A DNA stretch of 64,000 bases. Origin: Rutidosis leptorrhynchoides (taxonomy: Eukaryota > Streptophyta > Magnoliopsida > Asterales > Asteraceae). Shown here in pieces: positions 24,551 through 34,267 of the stretch (the stretch's first letter is position 1; every line of letters begins with the position of its first letter). The position numbers and the translations under genes are program-made. Below the pieces are notes generated by a model. That model was not told where the DNA came from. It did no database searches and saw only the letters and a list, made by a program, of their open reading frames with translations. Location: assembly GCF_046630445.1 (NCBI RefSeq), contig NC_092341.1:258522001-258586000 (forward strand), in the 5' to 3' direction.

Positions 24551-25589
24551 ACTGAAAGGGATGAATCTTCATCCCAAGCTCGCATTGCTCCTCCTGAGAA
24601 TGCGGAACAACAGGATGTTGATAACTATTTCAAACAAGATATATCTCATCCAGTTATGACATTTTCAGATATGCACGTGGAAGATTTGCACCCGAACTTG
24701 AGATTAGACAGACGTTGGATAGATATCCAAAATACCAAAGGAGCTTGCACACTCTTCATTCTAAAGCTGTTGAAGTACCTAGGGTAATAGAATGGGAACC
24801 GTTAGAAGCCGTAGGATTGGGCAAACGGATTAGAGAATTACTTACGCAGAGGTATGGTAATTCTACTTTTAACGATTGGGTACGATTATTCAACATGCGT
24901 AGACCTGTATATAAAGTATGGTGTGAAGAATTATTGTGTAGTATAGAAATAAATGATCGGGTAGCTAGTTTAACCGATCAAACTTTTATTAAATTTTTGT
25001 TAGGAGGTTCGATGCGCCACATGTCTTTACTAGACATGGCTCAGGCCTTACGTATATATACGCCTGAGGAGCTAGCATCTGCCGATTGTCGAGGGTTGAT
25101 ATTAAATGGTAGGAAGATTGATGAAAATTTTGATACGCATGGTGTATGGAGTCAAATGACTAGCCATCACCGATTTAAAGGGGAAATTACTCTTATTTGG
25201 ATATAGATAGAGCTGAGTTAAGAGTAATTCACAGGTTTCTAGCGAACTCGATTACACAGCGAGGTAAAAATAAGGAAAAGGTAAATGAGCAAAATTTATT
25301 TTACCACATGTGTATTCGAGACCTACAAAGCGCTGTAAGTATACCTTATTGTGTGGGTTATTATTTATCAGCTATGGTTAGGGGGATGAGACCGCACAGT
25401 ATAATAGGAGGTGGTATATTTATTACATTAATTGCTGAGTATCTCGATGTGGATATAAGTCGGGGGGGGGGGGGGGTGTAAGACCCGAATATTTATTTTG
25501 TATACTTGTTTATAAAAGACATACGAGAACGGGCTTCGTTTAATATTTATATTTAGTTAAAAAGCAAAAGAACCTGAAACTGACTACTT

Positions 25590-25622
25590 GCGCGCCGCGC
25601 GGGTCTGGTGCGCGCCGCGCCG
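25590..25622 (+). repeat. GC-palindrome pair near the LTR start
   Basis: GCGCGCCGCGCGG (25590-25602) and GCGCGCCGCGCCG (25610-25622) are nearly pure G/C palindromes seven bases apart, within about 145 bp of the LTR start. Copied at 31573-31605 in the 3' LTR. Confidence 0.75.
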
Positions 25623-26826
25623 AATCGCGCTGACAGAATCCTTTGTTTTTAATTATTTTAAATGAAGGGTAATTTGGTAAATTCACTTGGGGCCGGATTT
25701 GTGAGCCATATCAGTTGGTTTAGATCTAACTTTGGATCATTTCACATCCATTCATCATCTTCATCCATTCTTAGAGAGAGAGAGAGAGGTCTAGAGAGAG
25801 ATTTGAGGTTTTGGTGAAGAAGAAGCTCGAATCGTTCAAAGTCTCGGGTTTTAAAGTTGTTCCTTTCGTTCCTAGCTACGTTGTGGTGGTATTGGTAAGC
25901 TCAAACTCCGAATTTCATTTATTTGATTTGATATTCAAGTTAGGGTTTTGAGTTAAATTGTTGTGTAACCCTTTTAGGTGATGAAATGGGTTTATGGTGA
26001 CTAGTTATTCTTGTCACTTGGCGGGTTTTGGGTTGGATGACGATTTGGCCTTGATTAGGCTTTGGTTTGGAGTTTAATCACTAGGTATAGTGATTATTGA
26101 AGTATTGGAACCCATTTAGGGTATTATGGTTGACTAATTGTGACTTTGGGTCAAATTAGGGTTTGGTGGTGATTATGACCCATTTGGCGATTTAATGAGG
26201 TTTATAAACTTGAAATGGATTAAGTTGAAGTATAAAACCAAGTTAAATGTGTTTTGGTGTCAAAACTTGTAAAGGATGAGATTTTGACCTTTATGGGTCA
26301 AAATTAGGGTTTAAGTGTCAAAATGGGTATGACACGTGTTTAACACTCGAGTTCGAGTTTAATTGACATATTGGGACCATTCTCACTTGTGTTAGTGATT
26401 ATGGGTTAGTTTGGGCACGGTTTGTCCTTGGAAGTGCATTTGGGTCAAATTTGCACTAAGTGTCGAATTGGGTTGGTTTGTAAATCCAATCTAAGTGTGT
26501 TGTTGAATTTGTGATAATGGAATAGGTACTTTCCATTGACGAGTTGCAGATTACTTGGAAGCATTCTTCAAGACTTCAAGGTGAGTGATAATATCCTATG
26601 TGCATATGTATGTGTAGGATGGGTGCGGGTCGGGTGAAGTGATTCTCGGCTATAGAGCTCACTTCACATATAGATGGATTTGATAGACTTGCGTTTAGAT
26701 CCAATTGGCACGGTTGTGCGTTTTGGTTGACTATCTTTGGCGAAGTACGCGTTTGCGTGTACATTATCACACGTGGTTGTGATGTGGTTGATTTAACCCC
26801 AATGGCGAAGGGTATAATATTGAGAA

Positions 26827-27075
26827 GTGAATCGCGTGTGTATTCGGATTCACGATGACGCGTGTGGTTTCGGTCATCTTATTGTATTGTGGAAATGAAT
26901 CTCGTGTAGTTCGGATTCATGGTGACTCGTGTAGTTCGGTCATCTTATTGAGGTAGTAATCTCGTGTGGTTTCGGATTACTAAGGCTCGTGTAGTTCGGC
27001 CAACCTCGATGTTGTGAAGATAGTAATCTCGTGTGGTTTCGGATTACTAAGGCTCGTGTAGTTCGGCCAATCTTC
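26827..27075 (+). repeat. Four tandem two-hairpin modules in the 5' LTR
   Basis: Modules at 26827-26878, 26895-26944, 26950-27007 and 27016-27075. Each holds two stems around a conserved loop (TCGTGTAGTTCG, or GCGTGTGGTTTCG): GTGAATC/GATTCAC then GATGAC/GTCATC; ATGAATC/GATTCAT then GGTGAC/GTCATC; AGTAATC/GATTACT then GGC/GCC, twice. The last two are enclosed by outer stems GAGGT/ACCTC and GAAGAT/ATCTTC. The 3' LTR has the same four at 32809-33057. Confidence 0.8.
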
Positions 27076-27742
27076 ATTGTGGTATTTGGTTCTCGGTATT
27101 GGGTTAAGGTGTTAACCTTGTTCGTTTATATTGTTATATTAATGTATTGTTGTGTTGTAGCTAACCCTCCGGGTGTAGCTATTTGGCGTTGTTCACATCG
27201 TCGTTGGTGAACTTATATTGATGTTGTATCTTTAGCTCATTGCTTAGAGATCGTACGGTATGCTTAGTGTAGTGCTTTATATATGGATGCCTCGGTATGC
27301 GGTAATTGTTATTTTGTGGCGTGTCCATTTTATACATATATATGTATGTAGTATATTATCATTCACTAAGCGTTAGCTTACCCTCTCGTTGTTGACTCTT
27401 TTTATAGATTGCATGCGGATGGTGGCTCGGGTAAGCGCGAGGATTAGAGGACTTGCATAGTTTGCGTAGAAGGCTTGCTTTTGGATTTATTAGGATTGGG
27501 TAGTGTATCCCCAATCGCCATGCTCAGCTTTGTTTTGTATTAAAAGTCTTATGGCCGAAAATTGTATTTTGATACTTAAAGGGTAATTTGGGTCGATGTG
27601 GGCCCCGCTTCGTAAACATAATTTTATTAATAGAACGTGCTAGTTTTTATATATGGAACATGGGGTTAAAAGCGTTTCGTCTAAAAGTGTCGGGAACTAG
27701 TCAATCTTTTTCGCATTTTGAGACTTTCCGGACAGACCCGAA

Positions 27743-27778
27743 TGGTGCGCCGCGCGGCCATCCTGGCGCGCCGCGCCA
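27743..27778 (+). repeat. GC-palindrome pair near the LTR end
   Basis: TGGTGCGCCGCGCGGCCA (27743-27760) and TGGCGCGCCGCGCCA (27764-27778; perfect 7-bp arms around one C), about 75 bases before the LTR end. In the 3' LTR (33725-33760) the T at 27746 is C. Confidence 0.75.
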
Positions 27779-27855
27779 GTTCACTGTGCAGCAAATTTTT
27801 TTTTATTTTGTATTTTCACGTGGTTTGTTCGCGGGTTGGTTTGGGTTGTTACAAG

Positions 27856-27867
27856 TGGTATCAGAGC
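27856..27867 (+). promoter_or_regulatory. Primer-binding site, initiator-Met-tRNA type
   Basis: TGGTATCAGAGC, two bases after the LTR end, is the common plant primer site complementary to the 3' end of initiator tRNA-Met. Confidence 0.93.
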
Positions 27868-28290
27868 ATGGTCTAAGGGATTTAGGTGACTTGAGATAGG
27901 TGCCTAGACTTAGACTTGTGTGTGCTTAAATTGTTGCGGGACTTGTAGGATTACGGGTCGGAATGGATTTGGTTAGTGCCTTGGCTATAGGTTGACTAAC
28001 GTTTATATTAGTAATGCGGATATTATTAATATGTTGTTGTGTTGTGATAATAATTCTCGCGTGTGTTTGTACCGCATAGAATTTTGGTTGTGTTTGTGTA
28101 TATCATCGAGCGAGACGGTCGTTGTACTAACGAGTCGATGCGGCATGTGTGCGTAATAAGAACTTGCAAACCTTATTACGGGTGCAAATCGTGTCTAACA
28201 AGTGATGTACGATGAGTGTTTAGCAAGATGGGGCTGTGTCGTGCGTACGGTTTTACACGTTCGTGGACTAATCGTTTTGCATTCTTTAGA
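27868..28290 (+). other. Leader of the gag-only element
   Basis: About 420 bp of non-coding leader between primer site and gag, G/T-rich, no repeat or ORF of note. A packaging signal would be expected here, but nothing in the sequence identifies one. Confidence 0.5.
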
Positions 28291-29233
28291 ATGACGACGC
28301 GAAACGAGATCGAGACGAATGACGAGGAGTTTAATACTAGAGTTGCGGCCGCCATTGCGGAACAAATGGGTGCGTTGGAAGAAAAAAATGGATAGGAAGT
28401 ATTCCGAATTTCGGGGTAGTAGTGAAATGGAGCGTTATCTTAAGAGCTTCATGAGGACTAAACCCCCGATGTATGACGGGAAATCGGATCCTTTGATAAG
28501 CACAACTTGGATTTCGGACGTCGAAGGGTGTTTCCGTACTATTGATTGCCCTCCTGAGAGAAAGACGAGACTCGCTACGAGTTTGTTGCGGGGTAGGGCA
28601 AGGGATTGGTTGTATGGTAAGATTGATCTTGTCGGTGGCGAGACGTTTATGGCTTTATCGTGGGACGGCTTTAAGGAGGAATTCTTCGAGGAGTTCCGGA
28701 CTTCGGCCGATTTGTGGGAATTGCGTAATGAGTTGCGAAATTTGCGACAAGGATCTATGGATTTGAGTACTCTCAAGACGACCTTTATGGCGAAGGCTCA
28801 TTTTTGTCCGGAGTATTTGGGGAATGATCGTTTGTTGATGGGGGATTTCTATCGGACCTTGAATGATGACTTGAAAAGTAAAATTAGCCGGGGTCAAGCG
28901 AAATCGTTTTCGGAATTATTCGACTTGGCTAGAGTTTTCGAGTCGTATTCACGATCGAAAAAGGGTGAACCTTCAAGTGAGCGAAGGGTCGTTTCTTATG
29001 GTGCTCCGAGTAAGAGGGCTAAGGGTCCGAGTGTGAGCACGGGTGGTACGCGAACGGGTATGTCGGATTCTAGTGCGGCTAGATGTTACAATTGTGGCGT
29101 GAGGGGTCACAAGTCTTGGGAATGTTCGGTACCAAAGGGTGATGGTATGGTGTGCTTCAATTGCCAAAAAGAAGGACATTGTAAGTCGGAATGTCCCAAG
29201 TTAGCGGGGACGGGTGCGGCCAGGAGACGTTAA
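28291..29233 (+). CDS. Gag of the gag-only element (one frameshift near its start)
   Basis: ATG 28291 follows the leader and opens a frame with an AAAIAEQMGALEE-type start. It hits a stop just after a 7-A run (28382-28388); the rest of Gag continues in the +1 frame to the stop at 29231-29233. The body has a Gag capsid-like region (PPMYDGKSDPLISTTWI through LLRGRARDWLYG, about 28465-28620) and two zinc knuckles, CYNCGVRGHKSWEC (about 29085-29125) and CFNCQKEGHCKSEC (about 29153-29195), both CX2CX4HX4C. An ATG at 28319 in the main frame would give a 304-codon protein with an unrelated N-terminus. Either the A-run is a fresh mutation or slippage produces the full form. No protease or pol follows. 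Gag would form the particle that packages the RNA. Confidence 0.85.
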
Positions 29234-30135
29234 GGTACGTTTAATTTTGATAAATATGTCTTTTGATTATTTATTAAATGCCGTTTGAGTTCGAGTTGCG
29301 TGCCTTTGTTGTGCATGTTATGCTATGGGTGACGTTCCTAATGGAAGTACCCTATGTTGATGATTGATTGACGGGCGAAGGGCGTAAGACTTGGTGCAAC
29401 CAAGCATTCCTTAGTATTTGGGAAACGTTTCTACCAAGCCACGAAAATGGTTTTGGTGTTTGGTTGTTAAGCGCGTGTTCGCTTTTATGTTGAAGTGACG
29501 AATCATGAGGTTCGTCGGTTGGTTGGAACCCTTGAGATCGAGTGTTTTAAATCTCGATGTGTGTTGGTAATGGAGTCCTTATGACGCGACATTAGGTGCC
29601 TCTTTTATACCTACTAGTGTGGTGTTCGACTCCGATTGTGTTGCGGTACACTTTTCGTACAAAGTGTTTAAGGGTTGGTTAAAATCCTTCGTGTGCTCAA
29701 GGTTGGAGCAAGATGTGGTAATGGGTCGTTTGAGCCCAATTGTTGGTAAAGTCTACATGTGGTAGCATTGTGCGGTTGTACGAGTTGTGGATATGGAACG
29801 TGGTTCTAAGTGGGGGAGTTACACTCCCGCACGAGGAAGTTTTAGTGTGAGATTTCGGATGATGCTATTGGTAGATCCGGAAAATATTGTCGAGACCTGG
29901 TTGGGTCGATTTGTGGTAGAGTACAATTTCGGATAAATTGTACTTATGGTTTGGATTTGAATCATCACTGAGGTGGTAACGTGGTAAATCTCGTAGAGAG
30001 ATAATGGACGTGTTTGGCGAGCAAGGTGAAATCCTCCGGTTAAGGAAGGTGTGTGTCGGGTTCTCTTGTGGAGAATTATTGTTTGGTACCTATGTTTGGT
30101 ATAGGTGGTTCTTGCTCGATTATGGTATGGTTGTT
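29234..30135 (+). other. Non-coding region in the place of pol, first part
   Basis: No protease, RT, RNase H or integrase motif is visible in any frame. The sequence is G/T-rich on this strand and contains small inverted repeats, for example GGGAGT...ACTCCC near 29815-29830. I see no gene. Confidence 0.7.
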
Positions 30136-30329
30136 TGATGAAGCATGATCTTTAGGGTCCGCTGACTTCATCATAGGAATACGTGATTGGTGGAGCATGA
30201 CCTTCGGGGTCCGCTGACTTCATCATGAGCGTGATGTTATATCGGTGAAGCATGATCTTCGGGTCCGCTGACTTCATCCGGTGTTGTGATTGGTGGAGCA
30301 TGACCTTCGGGGTCCGCTGACTTCATCAA
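30136..30329 (+). repeat. Four copies of a 36-40-nt hairpin repeat
   Basis: Copies at 30136-30173, 30188-30225, 30243-30280 and 30290-30329. Each has an outer stem (TGATGAAG/CTTCATCA; TGGTGGAG/CTTCATCA with two G-T pairs; CGGTGAAG/CTTCATCCG with a bulge) around a short inner stem GATC or GACC with GGTC and a TTTA/TTCG loop, followed by CGCTGA. The 5' arms vary while pairing is kept. Confidence 0.75.
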
Positions 30330-30418
30330 GGGAGTAGTGTTATGTCGGTATGGTGTAACACTATCGGGAAATGCGAAGTACCGGTGGGAAATGCGAGTAC
30401 CATTCCTATGTTGAGATT

Positions 30419-30857
30419 GTGAATCGCGTGTGGTTTCGGATTCACGATGACGCGTGTGGTTTCGGTCATCTTAACTAAATGAATCTCGTGTAGTTCAGAT
30501 TCATGGTGACTCGTGTAGTTCGGTCATCTTATTGAGGTAGTAATCTCGTGTGGTTTCGGATTACTAAGGCTCGTGTAGTTCGGCCAACCTCGATGTTGTG
30601 GAAGTGAATCTCGTGTAGTTCGGATTCACAAATGACTCGTGTGGTTTCGGTCATTGTATTGAGGAGTGAGTCTCGTGTAGTTCGGATTCACAATTGACTC
30701 GTATAGTTCGGTCATTCCTCCGGGATAGTGACTCTCATGTAGTTCGGATTCACTATGGCGCGTGTAGTTCGGCCATTCCCGATTGTTGTTGTGGTGAAGT
30801 TAGTGAGTCGCGTGTAGTTCGGATTCACTAGGGCGCGTGTGTTTTCGGCCAGCCTTC
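30419..30857 (+). repeat. Seven tandem two-hairpin modules in the place of pol
   Basis: Same family as the LTR modules. Starts near 30419, 30479, 30534, 30604, 30661, 30721 and 30796. First hairpins: GTGAATC/GATTCAC, ATGAATC/GATTCAT, AGTAATC/GATTACT, GTGAGTC/GATTCAC, TAGTGACTC/GATTCACTA. Second hairpins: GATGAC/GTCATC, ATGAC/GTCAT, ATGGC/GCCAT, GGC/GCC. Outer stems: GAGGT/ACCTC, GAGGA/TCCTC, CGGGA/TCCCG, GAAG/CTTC. Loops stay close to CGTGTAGTTCG. Modules five and six abut without spacer at 30720/30721. Confidence 0.85.
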
Positions 30858-31445
30858 GTGTTGTGTGATCTGTCGGTTGTTTTATACACCGATGGTGGGG
30901 TCGTGAGGACCATGTTGTGAGATTAGTGATGCGATAGCCGTGTTTCGCTCACGTGTTGTTACGGGTGTGACGATCGTCGATTTTGTACACCTTAGGATTA
31001 GCGTTGCCATAGTCGTTTTGGGCGATTTTGGTTTTAGTCGTTGCTTATGATGTTAGGATAGTGGTGTATTGGTTGTATTGCGCACTACAAAGGATGTTTA
31101 GTGATTGGTGTAATCCGTAAGGGTTCGTTTGGTTCGGTCTTCATCGTTTCGGGTTGTTGACCTTAGGTCGATATTTGGTTCTTTTTAGCATTGTACTTGG
31201 AAAGGGTACACTATAGGGTTGATATCTCGGTACGAGATCGGTTGAGTTTTCCTGATGAATGGGGGATTGAGCAGGTTTTAGTGCTCGGATTTTAGTTTCG
31301 ATAAAATTGCGGGTGACGATTTTAGTGTTAAAGGTGCTTCAATGAGAATAGTTGCCTAGGAAAGTCGGGTTGGAACTTATGTTTAGGACCGTAAGTGGGG
31401 TCCGTTTGGTTAAGTGACGAGGATCACGAGGACGTGATCGAGTTT
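30858..31445 (+). other. Non-coding tail of the gag-only element
   Basis: About 590 bp, G/T-rich, no ORF, repeat array or known motif. It ends at the polypurine tract. Confidence 0.6.
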
Positions 31446-31459
31446 AAGTGGGGGAGAGT
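31446..31459 (+). promoter_or_regulatory. Polypurine tract
   Basis: AAGTGGGGGAGAGT immediately before the 3' LTR start, the expected position and composition of the plus-strand primer. Confidence 0.85.
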
Positions 31460-33835
31460 TGTAAGACCCGAATATTTATTTTGTATACTTGTTTATAAAA
31501 GACATACGAGAACGGGCTTCGTTTAATATTTATATTTAGTTAAAAAGCAAAAGAACCTGAAACTGACTACTTGCGCGCCGCGCGGGTCTGGTGCGCGCCG
31601 CGCCGAATCGCGCTGACAGAATCCTTTGTTTTTAATTATTTTAAATGAAGGGTAATTTGGTAAATTCACTTGGGGCCGGATTTGTGAGCCATATCAGTTG
31701 GTTTAGATCTAACTTTGGATCATTTCACATCCATTCATCATCTTCATCCATTCTTAGAGAGAGAGAGAGAGGTCTAGAGAGAGATTTGAGGTTTTGGTGA
31801 AGAAGAAGCTCGAATCGTTCAAAGTCTCGGGTTTTAAAGTTGTTCCTTTCGTTACTAGCTACGTTGTGGTGGTATTGGTAAGCTCAAACTCCGAATTTCA
31901 TTTATTTGATTTGATATTCAAGTTAGGGTTTTGAGTTAAATTGTTGTGTAACCCTTTTAGGTGATGAAATGGGTTTATGGTGACTAGTTATTCTTGTCAC
32001 TTGGCGGTTTTGGGTTGGATGACGATTTGGCCTTGATTAGGCTTTGGTTTGGAGTTTAATCACTAGGTATAGTGATTATTGAAGTATTGGAACCCATTTA
32101 GGGTATTATGGTTGACTAATTGTGACTTTGGGTCAAATTAGGGTTTGGTGGTGATTATGACCCATTTGGCGATTTAATGAGGTTTATAAACTTGAAATGG
32201 ATTAAGTTGAAGTATAAAACCAAGTTAAATGTGTTTTGGTGTCAAAACTTGTAAAGGATGAGATTTTGACCTTTATGGGTCAAAATTAGGGTTTAAGTGT
32301 CAAAATGGGTATGACACGTGTTTAACACTCGAGTTCGAGTTTAATTGACATATTGGGACCATTCTCACTTGTGTTAGTGATTATGGGTTAGTTTGGGCAC
32401 GGTTTGTCCTTGGAAGTGCATTTGGGTCAAATTTGCACTAAGTGTCGAATTGGGTTGGTTTGTAAATCCAATCTAAGTGTGTTGTTGAATTTGTGATAAT
32501 GGAATAGGTACTTTCCATTGACGAGTTGCAGATTACTTGGAAGCATTCTTCAAGACTTCAAGGTGAGTGATAATATCCTATGTGCATATGTATGTGTAGG
32601 ATGGGTGCGGGTCGGGTGAAGTGATTCTCGGCTATAGAGCTCACTTCACATATAGATGGATTTGATAGACTTGCGTTTAGATCCAATTGGCACGGTTGTG
32701 CGTTTTGGTTGACTATCTTTGGCGAAGTACGCGTTTGCGTGTACATTATCACACGTGGTTGTGATGTGGTTGATTTAACCCCAATGGCGAAGGGTATAAT
32801 ATTGAGAAGTGAATCGCGTGTGTATTCGGATTCACGATGACGCGTGTGGTTTCGGTCATCTTATTGTATTGTGGAAATGAATCTCGTGTAGTTCGGATTC
32901 ATGGTGACTCGTGTAGTTCGGTCATCTTATTGAGGTAGTAATCTCGTGTGGTTTCGGATTACTAAGGCTCGTGTAGTTCGGCCAACCTCGATGTTGTGAA
33001 GATAGTAATCTCGTGTGGTTTCGGATTACTAAGGCTCGTGTAGTTCGGCCAATCTTCATTGTGGTATTTGGTTCTCGGTATTGGGTTAAGGTGTTAACCT
33101 TGTTCGTTTATATTGTTATATTAATGTATTGTTGTGTTGTAGCTAACCCTCCGGGTGTAGCTATTTGGCGTTGTTCACATCGTCGTTGGTGAACTTATAT
33201 TGATGTTGTATCTTTAGCTCATTGCTTAGAGATCGTACGGTATGCTTAGTGTAGTGCTTTATATATGGATGCCTCGGTATGCGGTAATTGTTATTTTGTG
33301 GCGTGTCCATTTTATACATATATATGTATGTAGTATATTATCATTCACTAAGCGTTAGCTTACCCTCTCGTTGTTGACTCTTTTTATAGATTGCATGCGG
33401 ATGGTGGCTCGGGTAAGCGCGAGGATTAGAGGACTTGCATAGTTTGCGTAGAAGGCTTGCTTTTGGATTTATTAGGATTGGGTAGTGTATCCCCAATCGC
33501 CATGCTCAGCTTTGTTTTGTATTAAAAGTCTTATGGCCGAAAATTGTATTTTGATACTTAAAGGGTAATTTGGGTCGATGTGGGCCCCGCTTCGTAAACA
33601 TAATTTTATTAATAGAACGTGCTAGTTTTTATATATGGAACATGGGGTTAAAAGCGTTTCGTCTAAAAGTGTCGGGAACTAGTCAATCTTTTTCGCATTT
33701 TGAGACTTTCCGGACAGACCCGAATGGCGCGCCGCGCGGCCATCCTGGCGCGCCGCGCCAGTTCACTGTGCAGCAAATTTTTTTTTATTTTGTATTTTCA
33801 CGTGGTTTGTTCGCGGGTTGGTTTGGGTTGTTACA
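31460..33835 (+). repeat. 3' LTR of the gag-only element
   Basis: 2376 bp, nearly identical to the 5' LTR, with the same GC-palindrome pairs (31573-31605, 33725-33760) and four hairpin modules (32809-33057). Confidence 0.93.
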
Positions 33836-34267
33836 GGGGGATTATTAATCGAAGAACCAAAACCCCACGATACAATTGGTTTAAATGTATATCATGGTGC
33901 TAAGGTTTTGAAGAGGCGAAATAACGCCGCAATACAATATAATGGAAGACATCCACAGGTTGAAAGAGATCAACAGCCAGGTAATGTGGGAGGGGGAAAT
34001 GAAATGACAGAAATACAAAGGTTTATAGCTTCACAAGAGTATGAAAATACTAGATATCGAGCATTTGAAGATTGGCAAGTTCATCAAAACCACATCATAG
34101 CTCATTGCCAACATATAGGTAGAAACTATATTCCTACTCCAAAGCCCGTATTTCCTCCCTGGTCTATAGAGATCCAACCACCGTATCCTACTTATAACCC
34201 AGCTGAAGCATTCTATAACACATATGGTTATGCATGGAACCCCTACTGGTATCAGTATCAACCCTAG

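Larger units (their letters stand above)
25477..27853 (+). repeat. 5' LTR of the gag-only element
   Basis: Starts after a 15-G run. Carries GC-palindrome pairs near its start (25590-25622) and near its end (27743-27778), a GAGAGAGAGAGAGAG run near 25772, and four hairpin modules (26827-27075). No ORF of note: the frames through 26576-26770 and 27588-27899 are low-complexity chance frames. Confidence 0.93.
25477..33835 (+). mobile_element. Young gag-only chromovirus-like element (TR-GAG type)
   Basis: LTRs of 2377 and 2376 bp (25477-27853, 31460-33835) begin TGTAAGACCCG and end TTGTTACA. By eye they differ at only three places: C25871 versus A31854, one G missing in the 3' LTR near 32005, and T27746 versus C33728. 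The GGGGG duplication (25472-25476, 33836-33840) is intact. The 3.6-kb interior has an initiator-Met-tRNA primer site, a gag gene and no pol, with hairpin-forming repeats in its place. It matches the definition of terminal-repeat retrotransposons with only GAG, which need reverse transcriptase and integrase from another element. The near-identity of the LTRs shows very recent mobility. Confidence 0.93.
23873..34267 (+). pseudogene. Athila env-like ORF, frameshifted and split by a transposon
   Basis: The body (24551-25476 and 33836-34267) resembles the ORF downstream of pol in Athila elements (ATHILA ORF-1/env-like family): a central stretch with a VIEWEPLE block, a PVYKVWCEE block, FLLGGSMRHMSLLDMA, and then RVIHRFLANSI and IPYCVGYYLSAM. 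The known family has unproven function; an envelope role is only proposed. The C-terminal part after the insertion is Pro/Tyr-rich and ends at 34265-34267. Damage: a frameshift near 24725-24760, another near 25195-25206, and the insertion at 25477 in a 15-G run whose length also puts the two halves out of frame. There is no usable ATG at the start of the body; a 14-codon upstream exon at 23873-23914 could supply it by splicing. No clear signal peptide. Confidence 0.75.

Noticed and set aside
26827-27075. CRISPR-like regular repeats
   Set aside because: The repeats are palindromic modules without unique spacers of constant length, inside a plant LTR; no CRISPR context exists.
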